A stretch of DNA of 64,000 nt from Blepharisma stoltei (Eukaryota; Ciliophora; Heterotrichea; Heterotrichida; Blepharismidae), in NCBI GenBank assembly GCA_914767885.1, contig CAJZBQ010000057.1, forward strand, positions 434,001 to 498,000, given 5' to 3'. The notes under the pieces are model-generated. The model saw only the letters and a program-made list of their open reading frames with translations. It was not told the DNA's origin and did not search any database. Below, one piece after another: positions 10,872 through 21,872 of the stretch; the stretch's first letter is position 1; each line of letters opens with the position of its first letter. The position numbers were made by a program, and so were the translations under genes.

Positions 10872-12262
10872 TTAATTCAGCCAAATAATAAATATTGAGA
10901 GAATCAATATATTGGCTGAGCTGTCATTGTCCTGATTGTAGGCGCGTCTATGCATTCCATAAAACTGATCCAAAAACGAATTTAATACGCAAGGCTCTGT
11001 ATTCTGTATGATAGGATAATAATATGCATTTGCCTGGTAATACATTAAAGCATCATATTTTTTCTTATCCCAGTTAGATTCAATGCATCGAGAAGCAGTT
11101 CTCCTATCAGTGTTGCATTTTTTCGCATCTGCTGTTTGAAGCCATTCGAATAATAACTTATAATAAGCCATATATTGGGCATCTCCATTAAATAAATCGC
11201 AATATAGCTCAGTTCCAGTTTCTGTATAAGCACATTGGCAGCCTGGCTGACTAAAGCTAAATGGAGGGTCAAAAAAGTCATCGGACGTCGATGTGCATTG
11301 AGCATTTTCAGCTGCACACGCTGCAGGGATATTGCCAACTGTTTTTAGCTGGCTTGTGCAGGCAAATAATCCTTTATAAGGAGCACAATAGGTGTATTCG
11401 CATAAATTATTCACGCTATTTATGCAGGTCGAAATAATTTCATGAGCAACAACACTTCCATATTCGATGCACAAGTTAGAGCTAAAGTCTAAAGCATTTG
11501 TGATATTGCACCCAGCTCCATTTTCACAGTCAAAATCACTTAGGCAGCCTTTTGATCCAGATTTCGTTAAAGGCTGGCAGGTACCAGAAATACAGCCAAG
11601 TCCAGGATTGCAAAAAGTTGCCGAATCACATGATTTACCAGCTACGGTACCTTGGCAAACCCCATCTGTGCAGGATAATACAAAAGCATCATCGCAATCG
11701 CTTAAGGTTCTGCATTTTTCACCAGGGTTACTTTCCCCATGTTCATACTCAACTATTGGTATGCATGAAAAATTTGAATTAAAATTGAATTCGCAATAAG
11801 TTGAAGAGTCTTTGCATGGGCTGCATAGATTCGTATTAGTTTTTGAATCGTAAAACACGCAGGTATCATTGGCGAAAGGAACATTGTCAGGCTTGCAAGC
11901 ATATATTGGACAAGCTGGAAGGTTAACAATTTCGGGTGCTTCTTCGAGAATTATGTCAGTTGATTGATTAACTTCTGTGTCAATCTTAAAGCAGCTGAAT
12001 AACTCCAAAGAAATTAGAAGCAAGAGCGTTTTAGATATAGCGCTTTCCCGAGGATGGCATCCACACGGGAACTGGAGTTCCACGTGTGGATGCCATTTTG
12101 ACATGTGGAAGTTTGGATCCCACATGTCAAAAATGGCATCCACACGTGGAACTCCCAGTTCCCGTGTGGATGCTTAGTTGACTTTCCCGAGGATGGCGCC
12201 ATTCCGCGCCATCCTCGGGAAAGCGCTATATATGATCCAAAGACATTTATTTTATTCACCAT
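10872..12262 (-). CDS. Cys-rich, probably GPI-anchored surface protein, copy 2, with a palindromic IES in its signal sequence
   Basis: Paralogue of 6231-8024. With a 191-bp insert (12039-12229) removed, the N-terminus reads MVNKINVFGSYISKTLLLLI, a plausible signal peptide, and the protein is 399 aa. Cys repeats include CRTLSDCDDAFVLSC, CNPGLGCISGTC and GCLSDFDCENGAGC. The C-terminal tail SSANILILSIFIIWLN is a likely GPI signal. Without excision the long frame could start inside the insert, but that start would lack a signal peptide. Function unknown. Confidence 0.8.
12036..12232. mobile_element. Palindromic TA-flanked IES in surface protein copy 2
   Basis: Ends are TATAGCGCTTTCCCGAGGAT and its complement, each followed by further inverted blocks (CATCCACACG / CGTGTGGATG), so nearly the whole insert folds on itself. 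TATA and TATATA tracts lie at the two borders. Excising 191 bp restores the signal-peptide frame; other TA registers shift it. Confidence 0.85.
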
Positions 12263-12327
12263 AAAGATTAATAATTTCCAAGATTAAATTTTATCACCAA
12301 TTTTCTTTTGATGATGATTTCCTAAAC

Positions 12328-12560
12328 ACCCCCACCCTCTGTGAGTGAAAAAAACTATTGGAAAACCCTTATTTTTTGGGTAAAAAACCCGTCTCTATGA
12401 GGAACCCAAAAAATTTTTAGAAAAAATATTTTTATATTAAGTGATAATCATCATAATGAAATCTCTGGCATTCTGTTGAATTTTAAACAGCTTATAAATT
12501 TTAAAAATTAAATTAATATTTACTTTAAAATTATTTCAAATGGGTGCCAGCTATGCCAGT
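12328..12560 (-). mobile_element. Degenerate fragment of a subfamily A element
   Basis: Starts with a C-run plus CTCTGTGAGTGAA, then sequence matching the inverted right half of A elements (ACTATTGGAAAAAC, GTGATAATCATCATAATGAAATC). The far end is missing and is replaced by S1-like DNA from about 12570. Confidence 0.6.
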
Positions 12561-12569
12561 GAGGTTCCT

Positions 12570-12835
12570 CATGATCGATTGGAAACGTTCCCCAAACGCA
12601 TGCCTGGCATTGCACTAATTTTCATCTTGGCCGACAGGTGACCAGAAAATTTATTTTTCAAATTTTCAAGTTGGTAATCCAAAGTTTTCGACTGCAAGGT
12701 GCATGTGGAGGCTCATTGCTGTTAGTAGCAAGATTTTGAAGGTCGTGAGACGGGTGTCGGCGAAGCAAACGAGTGGAGTGTTATGGAAGGAGTAAGGATC
12801 TTCGGATCCAGATAGTGAGCAAGGCTATAATTTCT
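12570..12835 (+). mobile_element. S1-like retroposon fragment
   Basis: GC-richer stretch sharing GAAGGTCGTG and the block order of the 3' part of the S1 insert at 4674-4755. No target duplication defined. It sits directly next to the broken A element. Confidence 0.5.
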
Positions 12836-12847
12836 AAATATATAATG

Positions 12848-13822
12848 GACTTGCATTTGACAAGTTTTTATTTTTTAATATTGTCAAGTTGCAAAAATAA
12901 ATAATAAGTGTGAAAGAGCGTCAAAATTTGAGTAATCACAGAAATTCAAGAGCAGCAAACAATCTTGATATTTAAGATAACTAAATTATAAAAAAGTAAA
13001 ATGATATATTAAACCATAAGATCATAAAATTGCTTATAATTTTACTTAAAATTAAGATAATTTCATTTAAGGACTTAAAGAATCTTTTAATTAGACCAAA
13101 TATCTTTAGATCATTTAGTTTTTATAAGCAAGCTGCCTTGCTAAACAATAGGCTTAATTTTCCTTAAATTAACTTTTTATTAATGCTCGCTTAATTTGAC
13201 GTCAAAGGATATTACAAAAAATGAAAGAGAAGATGCAGAAAAGTCAAGAAAATGCGAATAAAAATGTAAAATAAATTATAATATTAGTATTCAACACGTT
13301 TAATATACACAATAACTTATAATGCCGCTAGAATCGACTAAAAATAAAGATGGATTTGCCAAATTATATTTGAACGAACAAGCCCGATTAAATCTAAAAG
13401 AAAAAGAATCGATAAAGAAAAAGAAATTTTGCTTTACAAGATCAATAAAACAGAAAATGAAGAGATAAAAAGCAATTACAGGGATATGCTAGTTTCAATT
13501 ATATTTGAAATAGATGACATAGTGATGCTATTGAAAATGCGGGAATGGTCGGAAGAGCTTGAGATGATTCTAGCTCATCAATGTTTTACTCAACTGAAGA
13601 CTCGAATTCCTCCAGTTTTAGCGATTATGATACTTTTAGAAGACCTAGAAATAATTACGGAATCTAGTAAAGACTTAAAAGAAGCAATAAATTAGAATTT
13701 TTTTAACTAAGCACAAACAATATTTTATATAACGAAATCAATTTATAAATTAAATTCAAATATTTTTTGAATTATATACGAGTGATTCTTTTATTAATTT
13801 TGATTAATGCTTAAAGTATATT
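12848..13822. repeat. Segmental duplication, first copy
   Basis: Matches 15866-16828 along its length (for example GAAAGAGCGTCAAAATTTGAG in both). It carries the frameshifted copy of the coiled-coil gene. At 13813-13822 the target AAAGTATATT is single here but duplicated around a retroposon in the second copy. Confidence 0.8.
13350..13695 (+). pseudogene. Small coiled-coil gene, broken copy
   Basis: Nearly identical to the intact gene at 16352-16672. It has lost single bases at three places: a T in the TATATTTGAAC stretch, an A in the AAAGAAAAAG stretch and a T in GACATAGTG. The reading frame therefore shifts repeatedly. No insert explains these losses, so it is a true pseudogene. Confidence 0.78.
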
Positions 13823-13892
13823 AGATATCAGAAATAATGTTAATAAAATAGGAAATAATTGATTATACTAAAGCTCAATGAGTGATTAATTA

Positions 13893-13975
13893 TTAATTTA
13901 TTCTAAACCAAGTATGGTTATGTTCAGTACCATAACTTTGCAAAATATTCACTATTTCTTCTTTTTGATTAATTA
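13893..13975 (-). pseudogene. Tail fragment of an F-box/LRR/ankyrin gene
   Basis: Encodes only the last residues of the gene at 17186-19563 (AIINQKEEIVNILQSYG...WFRIN). The homology stops at the base where, in the full gene, the palindromic IES is inserted (compare 17273). Beyond this point the DNA is unrelated spacer. Confidence 0.75.
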
Positions 13976-14095
13976 TTGCTGAGATAATTTATTTATTAGT
14001 AAAACCAGGTTCAATGGAATGAATTATTTTGAATTTTTTAGTGTAGACAATGTCTGCAAATTTTTCGCTTGATTCACATGTTACTGTTGAATTTA

Positions 14096-14487
14096 ATGGC
14101 TATAACAACCTTATCATTTTTATGTGCTTTACTATCTTTATCAATATCCCTACAAAGTAAAGAAAATCATTTATTCGCAACTCCATCATTTTTAGATGTC
14201 TCAGATACTGAAGCAGACTTAGAATAATTACAAAATGCAACAGATTCTCAAACTATTATCACAGAAGACGGTGTGGATGAAGCAATTCCTGTGTTTCATC
14301 AAGCCAACCATATGATAAACAACAAGGGGATATGACTGATAATGATGCCGAAGATTATGCAAGTCTGGCCTTAATAACGCCGACTGAAGATGCTGAAGGA
14401 TTGACTTGGCAAGATATTGAAAGGACTGATGATATTGATGAAGCTGTAGAAGGATCTGATAACCCTGGTGCAGGAGCTTGGGTATAA
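14096..14487 (+). pseudogene. Secreted acidic protein, decayed or germline-limited
   Basis: Starts with a clean signal peptide (MAITTLSFLCALLSLSISLQ), then SKENHLFATPSFLD and an acidic stretch. An in-frame TAA at 14225-14227 falls where Gln would read naturally (EADLE-TAA-LQNATDSQ). Past about 14300 the good frame moves by one base and ends with DNAEDYASLALITP...GAGAWV-TAA at 14485. No 15-16 nt intron repairs the shift. The type II signal and low complexity suggest a small secreted peptide precursor; the function is unknown. Confidence 0.55.
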
Positions 14488-14655
14488 AGGCAAAAATAAA
14501 TCATGTTTTGGAAATAAAGTTTTGAGAGACAATTCCGCAAGCTCATTTATCAAATCATTTTCGTTGTAAACGGTTGATCTCCAAAATAAGGATTTCTAAG
14601 ATATTATGTGGTTGTTGTTTATGCTAAAATGTTTATAAAAATTAAATTTAATCCA

Positions 14656-15603
14656 TTAAGAAGTCACATCCAAATTTCGTCGATCATGCGATTCTTCATT
14701 TATTTTACCTGATTTCTCAAGCAACGAGGAATCGTAATCAGATACTGGATAAATCATGAATTGTAAAAAAGTAAAAATGATCATTTCGCTACATAAAAGC
14801 AAATTGCTTGTTCAGCTTGTTATATTATCCACGCTGTCTATATCAGTGCTGATTATTAAATCTTCTGTAGCAAATAAAGTTATTATTAGTGGCTGTATAA
14901 CAGTAAGCTGTAATGCAAATTGAGTGACAGCAAATTTCGGTTGGAGCTTCAGGTATCTCATTTCAGGTATCTTTTTGACAAATCATATAAAGAGCAAAGT
15001 ATAAATCATTGCTAACACCATGCTCGCCGATTTAGCGATTGTGAGCCATATCGCTCCATTTGACCCATGCTCAATTGAATAGCTGTTATATCTTGTAGTC
15101 ACAAGAATAGTAGTTATGATGGCAGCAGAAAGCAAAACAAAAATATATTGGTATGCTCCAAATTTTATCCTTTTGATATATGCCTGTGCTCTCGCTTCGT
15201 TGGTAAAGTAAAACTTCCCACAGAAAAAACATGATGCTTTCTCTTGCTTCATAAGAAGTTGAGTCATCTTTTCCTTTGAAAAAGCAGCTTGATCACTCTC
15301 GATTGTATGGCCTAGCATTTTTTCAATGTACGTTATAAAAGCTCATATGTTGAGAGCTCTGTCTGCTGATATCAATGAGTCAATAGCAGCTATTTTCGAG
15401 CCGACCAGAAGGCATACCCATGATGACCAGCCTATTACAAGTGGAGTTAGAAGTAAAAGAAAAATTCTTTTCTGAGCCGGCGGGTATAAGAAATTTCTTT
15501 TGTGATGCATCATTTGGATAAGAACTATGATAGATGCGATAATTAGAATAACACCCATAACTCCAACAGCTGAGCTCTCCCCAAGACTATCATGATCAAG
15601 CAT
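14656..15603 (-). CDS. TMEM184/Ost-alpha-like membrane protein, copy 3 (intact)
   Basis: 315-aa copy of 9472-10422, opening MLDHDSLGESSAVGVMGV. TGA-Trp codons occur at 14982 (LLFIW) and in ITSWTSN. The Cys cluster is altered to SCFFCGK. One codon is deleted near the C-terminus relative to copy 2 (EKSGKINEE versus EKSTGKIEDE). Intact despite the decay of its partner gene just upstream on the minus strand. Confidence 0.85.
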
Positions 15604-15759
15604 TTAACAATTATAATAATTGTTGAAAGTATTATTAGTTTAAAGCAAGGCGTTTTTATCAGAATAATATTTTAATTGCAATCTAAGCCTCAATGTTAGC
15701 TATTTTTATATAATTTACCCTGAAAACAATTTAGATGAGAATAACATTTATAATTAAGA

Positions 15760-15870
15760 TTAACTCAACAAAATTATAAATATGGAGAAAATTTATATAT
15801 TGGCTGAATTGTCATTATCCTTATTTAGGCGCGCCTATGCATTCCGTAAAATTGATCTAAAACAAGTTTT
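15760..15870 (-). pseudogene. 3' remnant of a third Cys-rich surface protein
   Basis: About 110 bp matching the last codons and stop of the gene at 10872-12262, including AGGCGCGCCTATGCATTCC in place of AGGCGCGTCTATGCATTCC. The rest of the gene is gone; DNA of the 12848-type duplication follows at once. Confidence 0.7.
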
Positions 15871-16828
15871 TATTTTTTTAATATTCCCAAATGTAAAAAT
15901 AAATAACAAGCGCGAAAGAGCGTCAAAATTTGAGTAATCACATCGAGTTTAAAAAGCATCAATAATCTTAATATTTAAGATGATTAAATTATAAAAAAGT
16001 AAAATGACATATTAAACCATAAGATAATAAAATTGCTTATAATTTTACTTAAATTAAGATAATTTCATTTAAGGACTTTTTGAATCTTTTAATTAGACCA
16101 AATATCTTTAAATCATTTAGTTTTTAGAAGTAAGCTGCCTTGTAAAACAATAGGCTTAATTTTCCTTAAATTAACTTTTTATTAATGCTTTCTTAATTTG
16201 ACATCAAAGGATATTACAAAAAATGAAAGAGAAGATGCAGAAAAGTCAAGAAAATGCTAATAAAAATGCAAAATAAATTATAATATTAGTATTCAGCACG
16301 TTTAATATACACAATAACTTATAATGCCGCTAGAATCGACTAAAAATAAAGATGGATTTGCCAAATTATATTTTGAACGAACAAGCCCGATTAAAACTAA
16401 AAGAAAAAGAATTGATAAAGAAAAAAGAAATTTTACTTTACAAGATCAATAAAACAGAAAATGAAGAGATAAAAAGCAATTACAGGGATATGCTAGTTTC
16501 AATTATATTTGAAATAGATGACATTAGTGATGCTATTGAAAATGCGGGAATGGTCGGAAGAGCTTGAGATGATTCTAGCTCATCAATGTTTTACTCAACT
16601 GAAGACTCGACTTCCTCCAGTTTTAGCGATTATAGCACTTTTAGAAGATCTAGAAATAATTATGGAATCTAGTAAAGACTTAAAAGAAGCAATAAATTAG
16701 AATTTTTTAACTAAGCATAAACACATTTTCGTATATAGCAAAATCAATTTATAAATTAAATTCAAATATTTTTTGAATTATATACGAGTGATTCTTTTAT
16801 TAATTTTGATTAATGCTTAAAGTATATT
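15866..16828. repeat. Segmental duplication, second copy
   Basis: Duplicate of 12848-13822 carrying the intact small coiled-coil gene. It continues past a retroposon (16829-17105) into the tail of the F-box/LRR/ankyrin gene. Confidence 0.8.
16352..16672 (+). CDS. Small coiled-coil protein of unknown function
   Basis: 106 aa from ATG 16352 to TAG 16670-16672, reading TGA at 16565 as Trp. The first two-thirds is Lys/Glu-rich and helical, with heptad-like spacing (KLKEKELIKKKEILLYKINK); the tail is Ser-rich (DDSSSSMFYSTEDSTSSSFS). A closely related but frameshifted copy lies at 13350. I do not recognise the family; a coiled-coil adaptor is possible. Confidence 0.65.
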
Positions 16829-17115
16829 GATTGATTGATTGATCGATTGATAAAATTACTTAAATTAGCTAATTCTTGAATTTCCTTTGAAATGCTGATA
16901 GAGAAAGACCTCCGGTCTGAGCAACAAGCTGTAGCTACTCAACCGTTAGAACTTCATTCTCTTCTAGCTCTAAAGAACTCTCTTTTCCCACTACCCGCGC
17001 CACTGGATAGTGTACTGTTACCCAGACTCTCAGAGAATAAAGAGGTTCACTTCACTGAGCCCGAATAAGAAAACTACCATGCCGGGTCTGGACATTTTAA
17101 TTGTGAAAGTATATT
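16819..17115. mobile_element. SINE-like retroposon, family S2, with an empty site in the duplicate
   Basis: AAAGTATATT at 16819-16828 and 17106-17115 flanks 277 bp that begin with a GATT repeat and end GGACATTTTAATTGTG. The sister duplication at 13813 has one uninterrupted AAAGTATATT. This proves the insertion and its duplication directly. Confidence 0.85.
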
Positions 17116-17185
17116 AAATATCAGAAATAATATTAATAAAATAGGAAATAATTGATTATAATAAAGCTCAATGAGTGATTAATTA

Positions 17186-19563
17186 TTAATTTATTCTAAA
17201 CCAAGTCTGATTATGATCAGCTCCATAACTTTGCAAAATATTCACTATTTCTTCTTTTTGATTAATTATTGCTATAGAGGTTTCCGCTATATAGCGCTGA
17301 AAGCGCAGACATTTTCCCAGGAGCTTTCCAAGTTCGTCGGACCAAATCGCTTTTTGGTCCGACCAAGGCATTGATTTGGTGCAACCAACCGATAAATTCC
17401 GATCAGAATTTATCGGCCTTACAGCGCCAAACATAGGAAACTTCTATAAGTCCAAAGGAGTATAATCAAATGCGCTTTTTGGTGATAGATCAGCGCCATA
17501 TTTAATCAAAGCATTAACTGCATTCAAATTCCCCCTTCTTGAAGCTTGATGGAGTGCAGTTTCTCCAGAATTTTCAAATTCATTTATTCTTGCACCTTTT
17601 TCACATAAAAACTCAACGATATCATCATGTCCACAAGCTGCAGCTACCATAAGCGGTGTCCATTTATAATAATCAGAAATATTAATATCAAACCCTGTAT
17701 CAGTTATCAGCTGCAGAATCTTTCACATTCTTTTTTCAACTGCCAAAATTATAATAGGCCTCATATGAAATTTTTCACCTATTGACCTTTCTTCGTTCAA
17801 TATTTCATTTTCTTTATTAGCGATCTCATTTGAAATTAAATAATTGAGAATAATAAGTGCTACATCTTCTTGCTGGCTTAATATATATAGTTGGCAAGCT
17901 TCATAAAATGATATTAAAGGAAATTGGTCTGCATATGAGTAAATTATCTTTGTAAGTATTGTTTGATTAGAAGCAAGTATATTGTAGTGAAGCCTACATC
18001 GAGAAAATTTAACTGAATTTTCCAAAAGAAAATTAAACATTTCTAAATTATTTTCTTGAAGCGCTGCACAAATTGTATTACAGTTCCCTGAAAAATAGTT
18101 TTGAGTGTGCAAGCCTTTATCTATAAACAATTGGAAGATTTCAAGACTATTTTTACTTTTAACAGCTTCCAATAGGGCAGGAGCTTCTCCTGTATTGCTA
18201 TATTTAACTGGCCAAATATCTGATCCACAATTTAAAAGCAGCTTGACCAAAGCGCTAAAACCTTTCTTTATAGCTGCATTTAAAAGAGTTGTATTATGAA
18301 AATATATATGATTAGATAAATCCAATCCATGCTTTATCATCAAACTATAAGCTTCAACTAGTATCGCTTCATCTTCAGACTCATTTATTATCTGAAGTTG
18401 GGGATATTTTCATTCTTTCCATTTATTCGAAATAACATTTGTATCCCCTCCATTTCTTAGCCACTCTTTAAGTTCTGCTGTACCTTCAAGCTTACATAAA
18501 ATATCATAAAAACTCAAATGAACAACCTCTATATTGTGATTTCTCAATATATCAGCAACTCCAAAAGAGTCCTGTTCTATAAAAATTCTTTTTATATGTG
18601 AATACGTAAGGACTTTTTCAAACTCTTTTATTTTTATAATTGAATTTTTGTGATAAATTTTTGACATCATCACATCAAGTATTTCTAATTGATTCAATTT
18701 GTCAATTAGTATTATTAACTCCCCCCTCTATGAGTGAACAAAAAAATTTTGTTCGCTCACGTAGTGCTGTTAATCTTTTTTTTAAAAAATTTACATATAA
18801 AATTTTATAGAAAATTTTTTTTTCAAAATTTAAAAAAATTCCCACTTCTCGGAAATTGGAAAGCAAATATTAATTTAATTTATAAAATGTATGTTTTAAA
18901 ACGCAATTTGTTTAAAATTTAAACATAATTAGCTCGAGATTTCCCTATACTAATTATCACTTATATATCAAAATTTTTTCCATAAAAAATTTTTGTTCGC
19001 TCACGGAGGAGGGATTTTTCTAATGGCTTTGTTCACTTATCAATGGGGGGGAGTAAGTCACAAAAATTTGCTTTTGTATGGCCTAAATAAAGTTTTTTTA
19101 ATCTCGGGAAGAATTCACAAATTTTTTGAGAGCCAAGGTTAGAACTTCGATTATTTGTAAGTTTTAGCTCCTCTAAATTGAAATATTTGGTATCTTCTTG
19201 AATGCTCTTATCAATCGTGGCTCATAAAATGTCTAATCTTATCTGATTGTTTGAAATATCAAGCTTTAATAATAAAGGATTAGAAAAAATAACTTTAGCA
19301 AGTGTTTCTTCTGAAATGTGCACATTTTTCAAATCTATAGAGAAAAACTGATAATTCTTAATATGATTTGTAAGCATTTTATCTATATCAATATTGCCAG
19401 GCAATAGCTTATATATACGAGATCCTTCAAACGATAGGTAATGATAAGCTTTTTCAATCACAAATTTTCATTTCTTGCATACACTTTGCTGGCTTACGAC
19501 CTCATTAAATGGCCCAACTATTGTAAGAATGCTTGCTAAAATCGAATTAGGAATTTTATCCAT
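17186..19563 (-). CDS. F-box/LRR/ankyrin-repeat protein 1, with two IESs
   Basis: 621 aa after removal of two inserts. N-terminal F-box-like motif (MDKIPNSILASILTIVGPFN, then VCKKWKFVIEKA, with TGA-Trp), expected to bind SKP1 in an SCF ubiquitin ligase. The middle holds leucine-rich repeats (LKLDISNNQIRLDIL, LEELKLTNNRSS, LKKLYLGHT). The C-terminal half holds ankyrin repeats (WTPLMVAAACGHDDIVEFLC, ETALHQASRRGNLNAVNALI). Removal of the A element (338 bp) joins FCDL to IILIDKLNQLEILD; removal of the palindromic insert (174 bp) joins TPLDL to AIINQKEEIVNILQSYGADH. Three paralogues lie within 20 kb. A substrate-recognition role is inferred from the domain order. Confidence 0.85.
17273..17448. mobile_element. 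Palindromic TA-flanked IES in ankyrin gene 1
   Basis: TATA at both borders, terminal inverted repeat TATAGARGTTTCC, and a central palindrome GGACCAAATCGCTTTTTGGT near 17339. Excision of 174 bp joins Asp-Leu to Ala-Ile-Ile and extends the last ankyrin repeat to a natural stop. Without it, a TAG follows at once. Confidence 0.87.
18716..19056. mobile_element. MITE-like IES, subfamily A, in ankyrin gene 1
   Basis: TAA at 18716-18718 and 19054-19056. Left end C-run plus CTATGAGTGAACAAAA followed by its own inverted copy; right end TTTTTGTTCGCTCACGGAGG and a second copy before the final G-run. Internal core shared with all A elements (GATTTCCCTATACTAATTATC). Confidence 0.9.
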
Positions 19564-19620
19564 TACTAATTAAAGCTTTATAATAATTTGTTGGTTTTCT
19601 AAATTATCAAGTATTATATA

Positions 19621-21838
19621 TTAAAAAAATGAATATGGATCTTTATTATCTGGTTCTGCTACCTGCACTCGAACTCCATTAAAAGCTCCTAAATGTTTCA
19701 AAACTGAAGTAGAGTCTCTTATTGATAAGTCTAAAGGTGTGAATCCATCATTAGATATTGAATTAATCACTGCCCCAGATTTTATTAATTCTTTAATAGC
19801 TTCTACCTGATTATTTTTCGCAGCATGATGAAGCGCAGTCTTTCCAGAAAAATCTTTTTGATTTACGGGTGCTCCACATAAGCAAAGAAAATTGATGACA
19901 TCAGGATAGCCTTTTATCGAAGCTGACATTAAAGCAGTAATTCCAGTATTATCTCCCATACTAACATCAAAGCCTTTTTCAGTCAATTTGTATAGAATCC
20001 TCAAAGCTCGACTTTCAGCTGCAATGACCATAAGTGGTAGTCTAATCTCTTTTCCAAATTTTATAATTGATAAATTTGCTAGAATGCTTTTTTCGCTTAT
20101 ATGCCCTTGCCTAGCGGCTATAATTTCAATAAGCATTGATGCTCTTTTATTATTTAAATGCCTTACATAAACTTGAGCTGCTTCATATAGCATTTCTAAT
20201 GTAAATAGATAGCAATATGAATTTAGTAAAGTATCAAAACATTCACTATCTGTAAAAAGTATGTTCTTATGACATGGACATCTAAAATAAGGCACAGAGT
20301 TGTTAGCAAGATATGCAAACATTTTTCAATTTTCTTCAGAAGCTGCTGAGCAGATTGGGTTGCAAGTTCTTCCAAGATAATTGTCCTGCTTTTGATAATT
20401 ATAGTTAATAAATAATTGGAGTATCGATGGATCGTTTGATTTTGTCGCTAAAACTATAGGATGCTCATGATGAGAACCATAGTTTGGCCAAATATCTGCA
20501 CCGCATCTCAATAATATTTCGAAGAGCTTTTTCAATTGCTTGCCTATGGATGAATTTATATATGTGTTATTGTTTTGATATAGATCAAGATTATACCTAA
20601 TCATCAATTGAAAAGCTTTGCAAATGAGTTCTTCATCAGAGTTTCTCATGATGAAGTCTTTTTGTGGCGAATTTTGATGTGTGCTCAGTAAATTAACATC
20701 TCCTCCATTTTTAAGGAAGATTTCGAGTAATTCCAAGTCAGCTATTGATTTTATTTGATTAAGCAAAGATTCAATATTTCTATTGATAATTTCAATGTGT
20801 TTTCTTTTAAATATATTTAATACTTCGATATCGCAAGCATCAAGGTAAACAGCTCGCAGAGATGTTCTGCTTAATGATTCTTCTAATTCTTTTAAATTTA
20901 ATCCATCTGCACAAAAACAATAAGAGATGTCAAGAATTTTCAATTTTTGTAAGGAGCATATCAAAATTTTAATAGATTCTCAAGAAGTAGAGGTGTTGCC
21001 GATGTATAGCTTGGCTAAATTTGGGAAACATATCGCTAATGTTTCTCTAATAGGTTCCGATCCTTTGACATTTGTTAATCTAAGCTCTTCTAGTTTATGG
21101 TTTTTTTGGTTTGAGATCTCCATTTCTTTTAAAGTTTCCTCTCAAAGGCTTACTAAATCACAAAATGAATTTGACAAATCAAGCTTCAGCATTTCAGGAT
21201 TAGAGACAATAATTTTTGCAAGATTTTCTGCTCTACAATTAACATTCCTTAGATCTAAAGAAGTCAATTTTCAGCCTTCTCTAAACTTACGAAGACTAGT
21301 GTAAATGACTATTTCTCATGGCGTTAGTTGGAAACTTCGTGCTCCCTGAAAGGTCACATAATGATAAGCTCCTTCAATGATTGATTTTCATTTTTTACAA
21401 ACTAAAAGCAATCTTAAAATCTCAGGGAAAGATCCTACAATTGTTAAAATGTTTGCTAAAACAGGTCAAATAAATAAATTAGACGATTTGGCTGGCCATA
21501 AGTGGGTAAACCCACTAACTATCGCCCATCTTAGTTCAAAAATGTTGCCATTTTAGATTTCCAACCCTTGTCATCTCTATCCAACGATGATCCAATGAGG
21601 AAATGCCTTGTGATAAGCAGAATCCATCTGGCAGACAAGAAAATTTTTGGAGGTGAAACCAAACTTCACTTTTTGGCAAGGCATCCCCAAGCCTGAAGAC
21701 CTATTTCAAAGAGGGCAGAGGCTCTGTTTCCAACTTTATCAGAGTGGGTCCGACCCTCAGGGATCTCGCCTCGGAGTTTATTTCTATCAACGTAACCATT
21801 TTATTTCTCTTTAAAGCAGATCAAGGAATTTTTTCCAT
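19621..21838 (-). CDS. F-box/LRR/ankyrin-repeat protein 2, interrupted near its start by a GC-rich insert
   Basis: 620 aa if the 355 bp between CAGATCAA and CAGGTCAA are removed, giving MEKIPWPVLANILTIVG, which aligns gap-free with the starts of paralogues 1, 3 and 4. Then VCKKWKSIIEGAYHYVTF (F-box end), LRRs (LKLDLSNSF, LEELRLTNV, LAKLYIGNT, LKILDISYC) and ankyrin repeats (ITALMSASIKGYPDVINFLC, KTALHHAAKNNQVEAIKELI). It ends SNDGFTPLDLSIRDSTSVLK...DPYSFF. TGA serves as Trp at several sites. The 5' join is less certain than the others because the target duplication is imperfect. Confidence 0.8.
21462..21824. mobile_element. GC-rich retroposon-like insert in ankyrin gene 2
   Basis: About 350 bp with contrasting composition between CAGGTCAA (21462) and CAGATCAA (21817). 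A join there keeps frame and paralogue alignment. No TA lies in this short repeat. A TA-to-TA join (21472/21812) would also keep frame but adds four residues not in the paralogues. The exact border is open. Confidence 0.6.
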
Positions 21839-21872
21839 AATTTTATCTAATTACATATAAATTAAAATCACA

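Noticed and set aside
10872-12143. Alternative start of surface protein copy 2 inside the palindromic insert
   Set aside because: That start would encode insert sequence (MDAIFDMWDPNF...) with no signal peptide, unlike copy 1. Excision gives a proper secreted N-terminus.
13350-13695. Functional second coiled-coil gene
   Set aside because: Three separate single-base losses relative to 16352-16672; no intron or IES can restore the frame.
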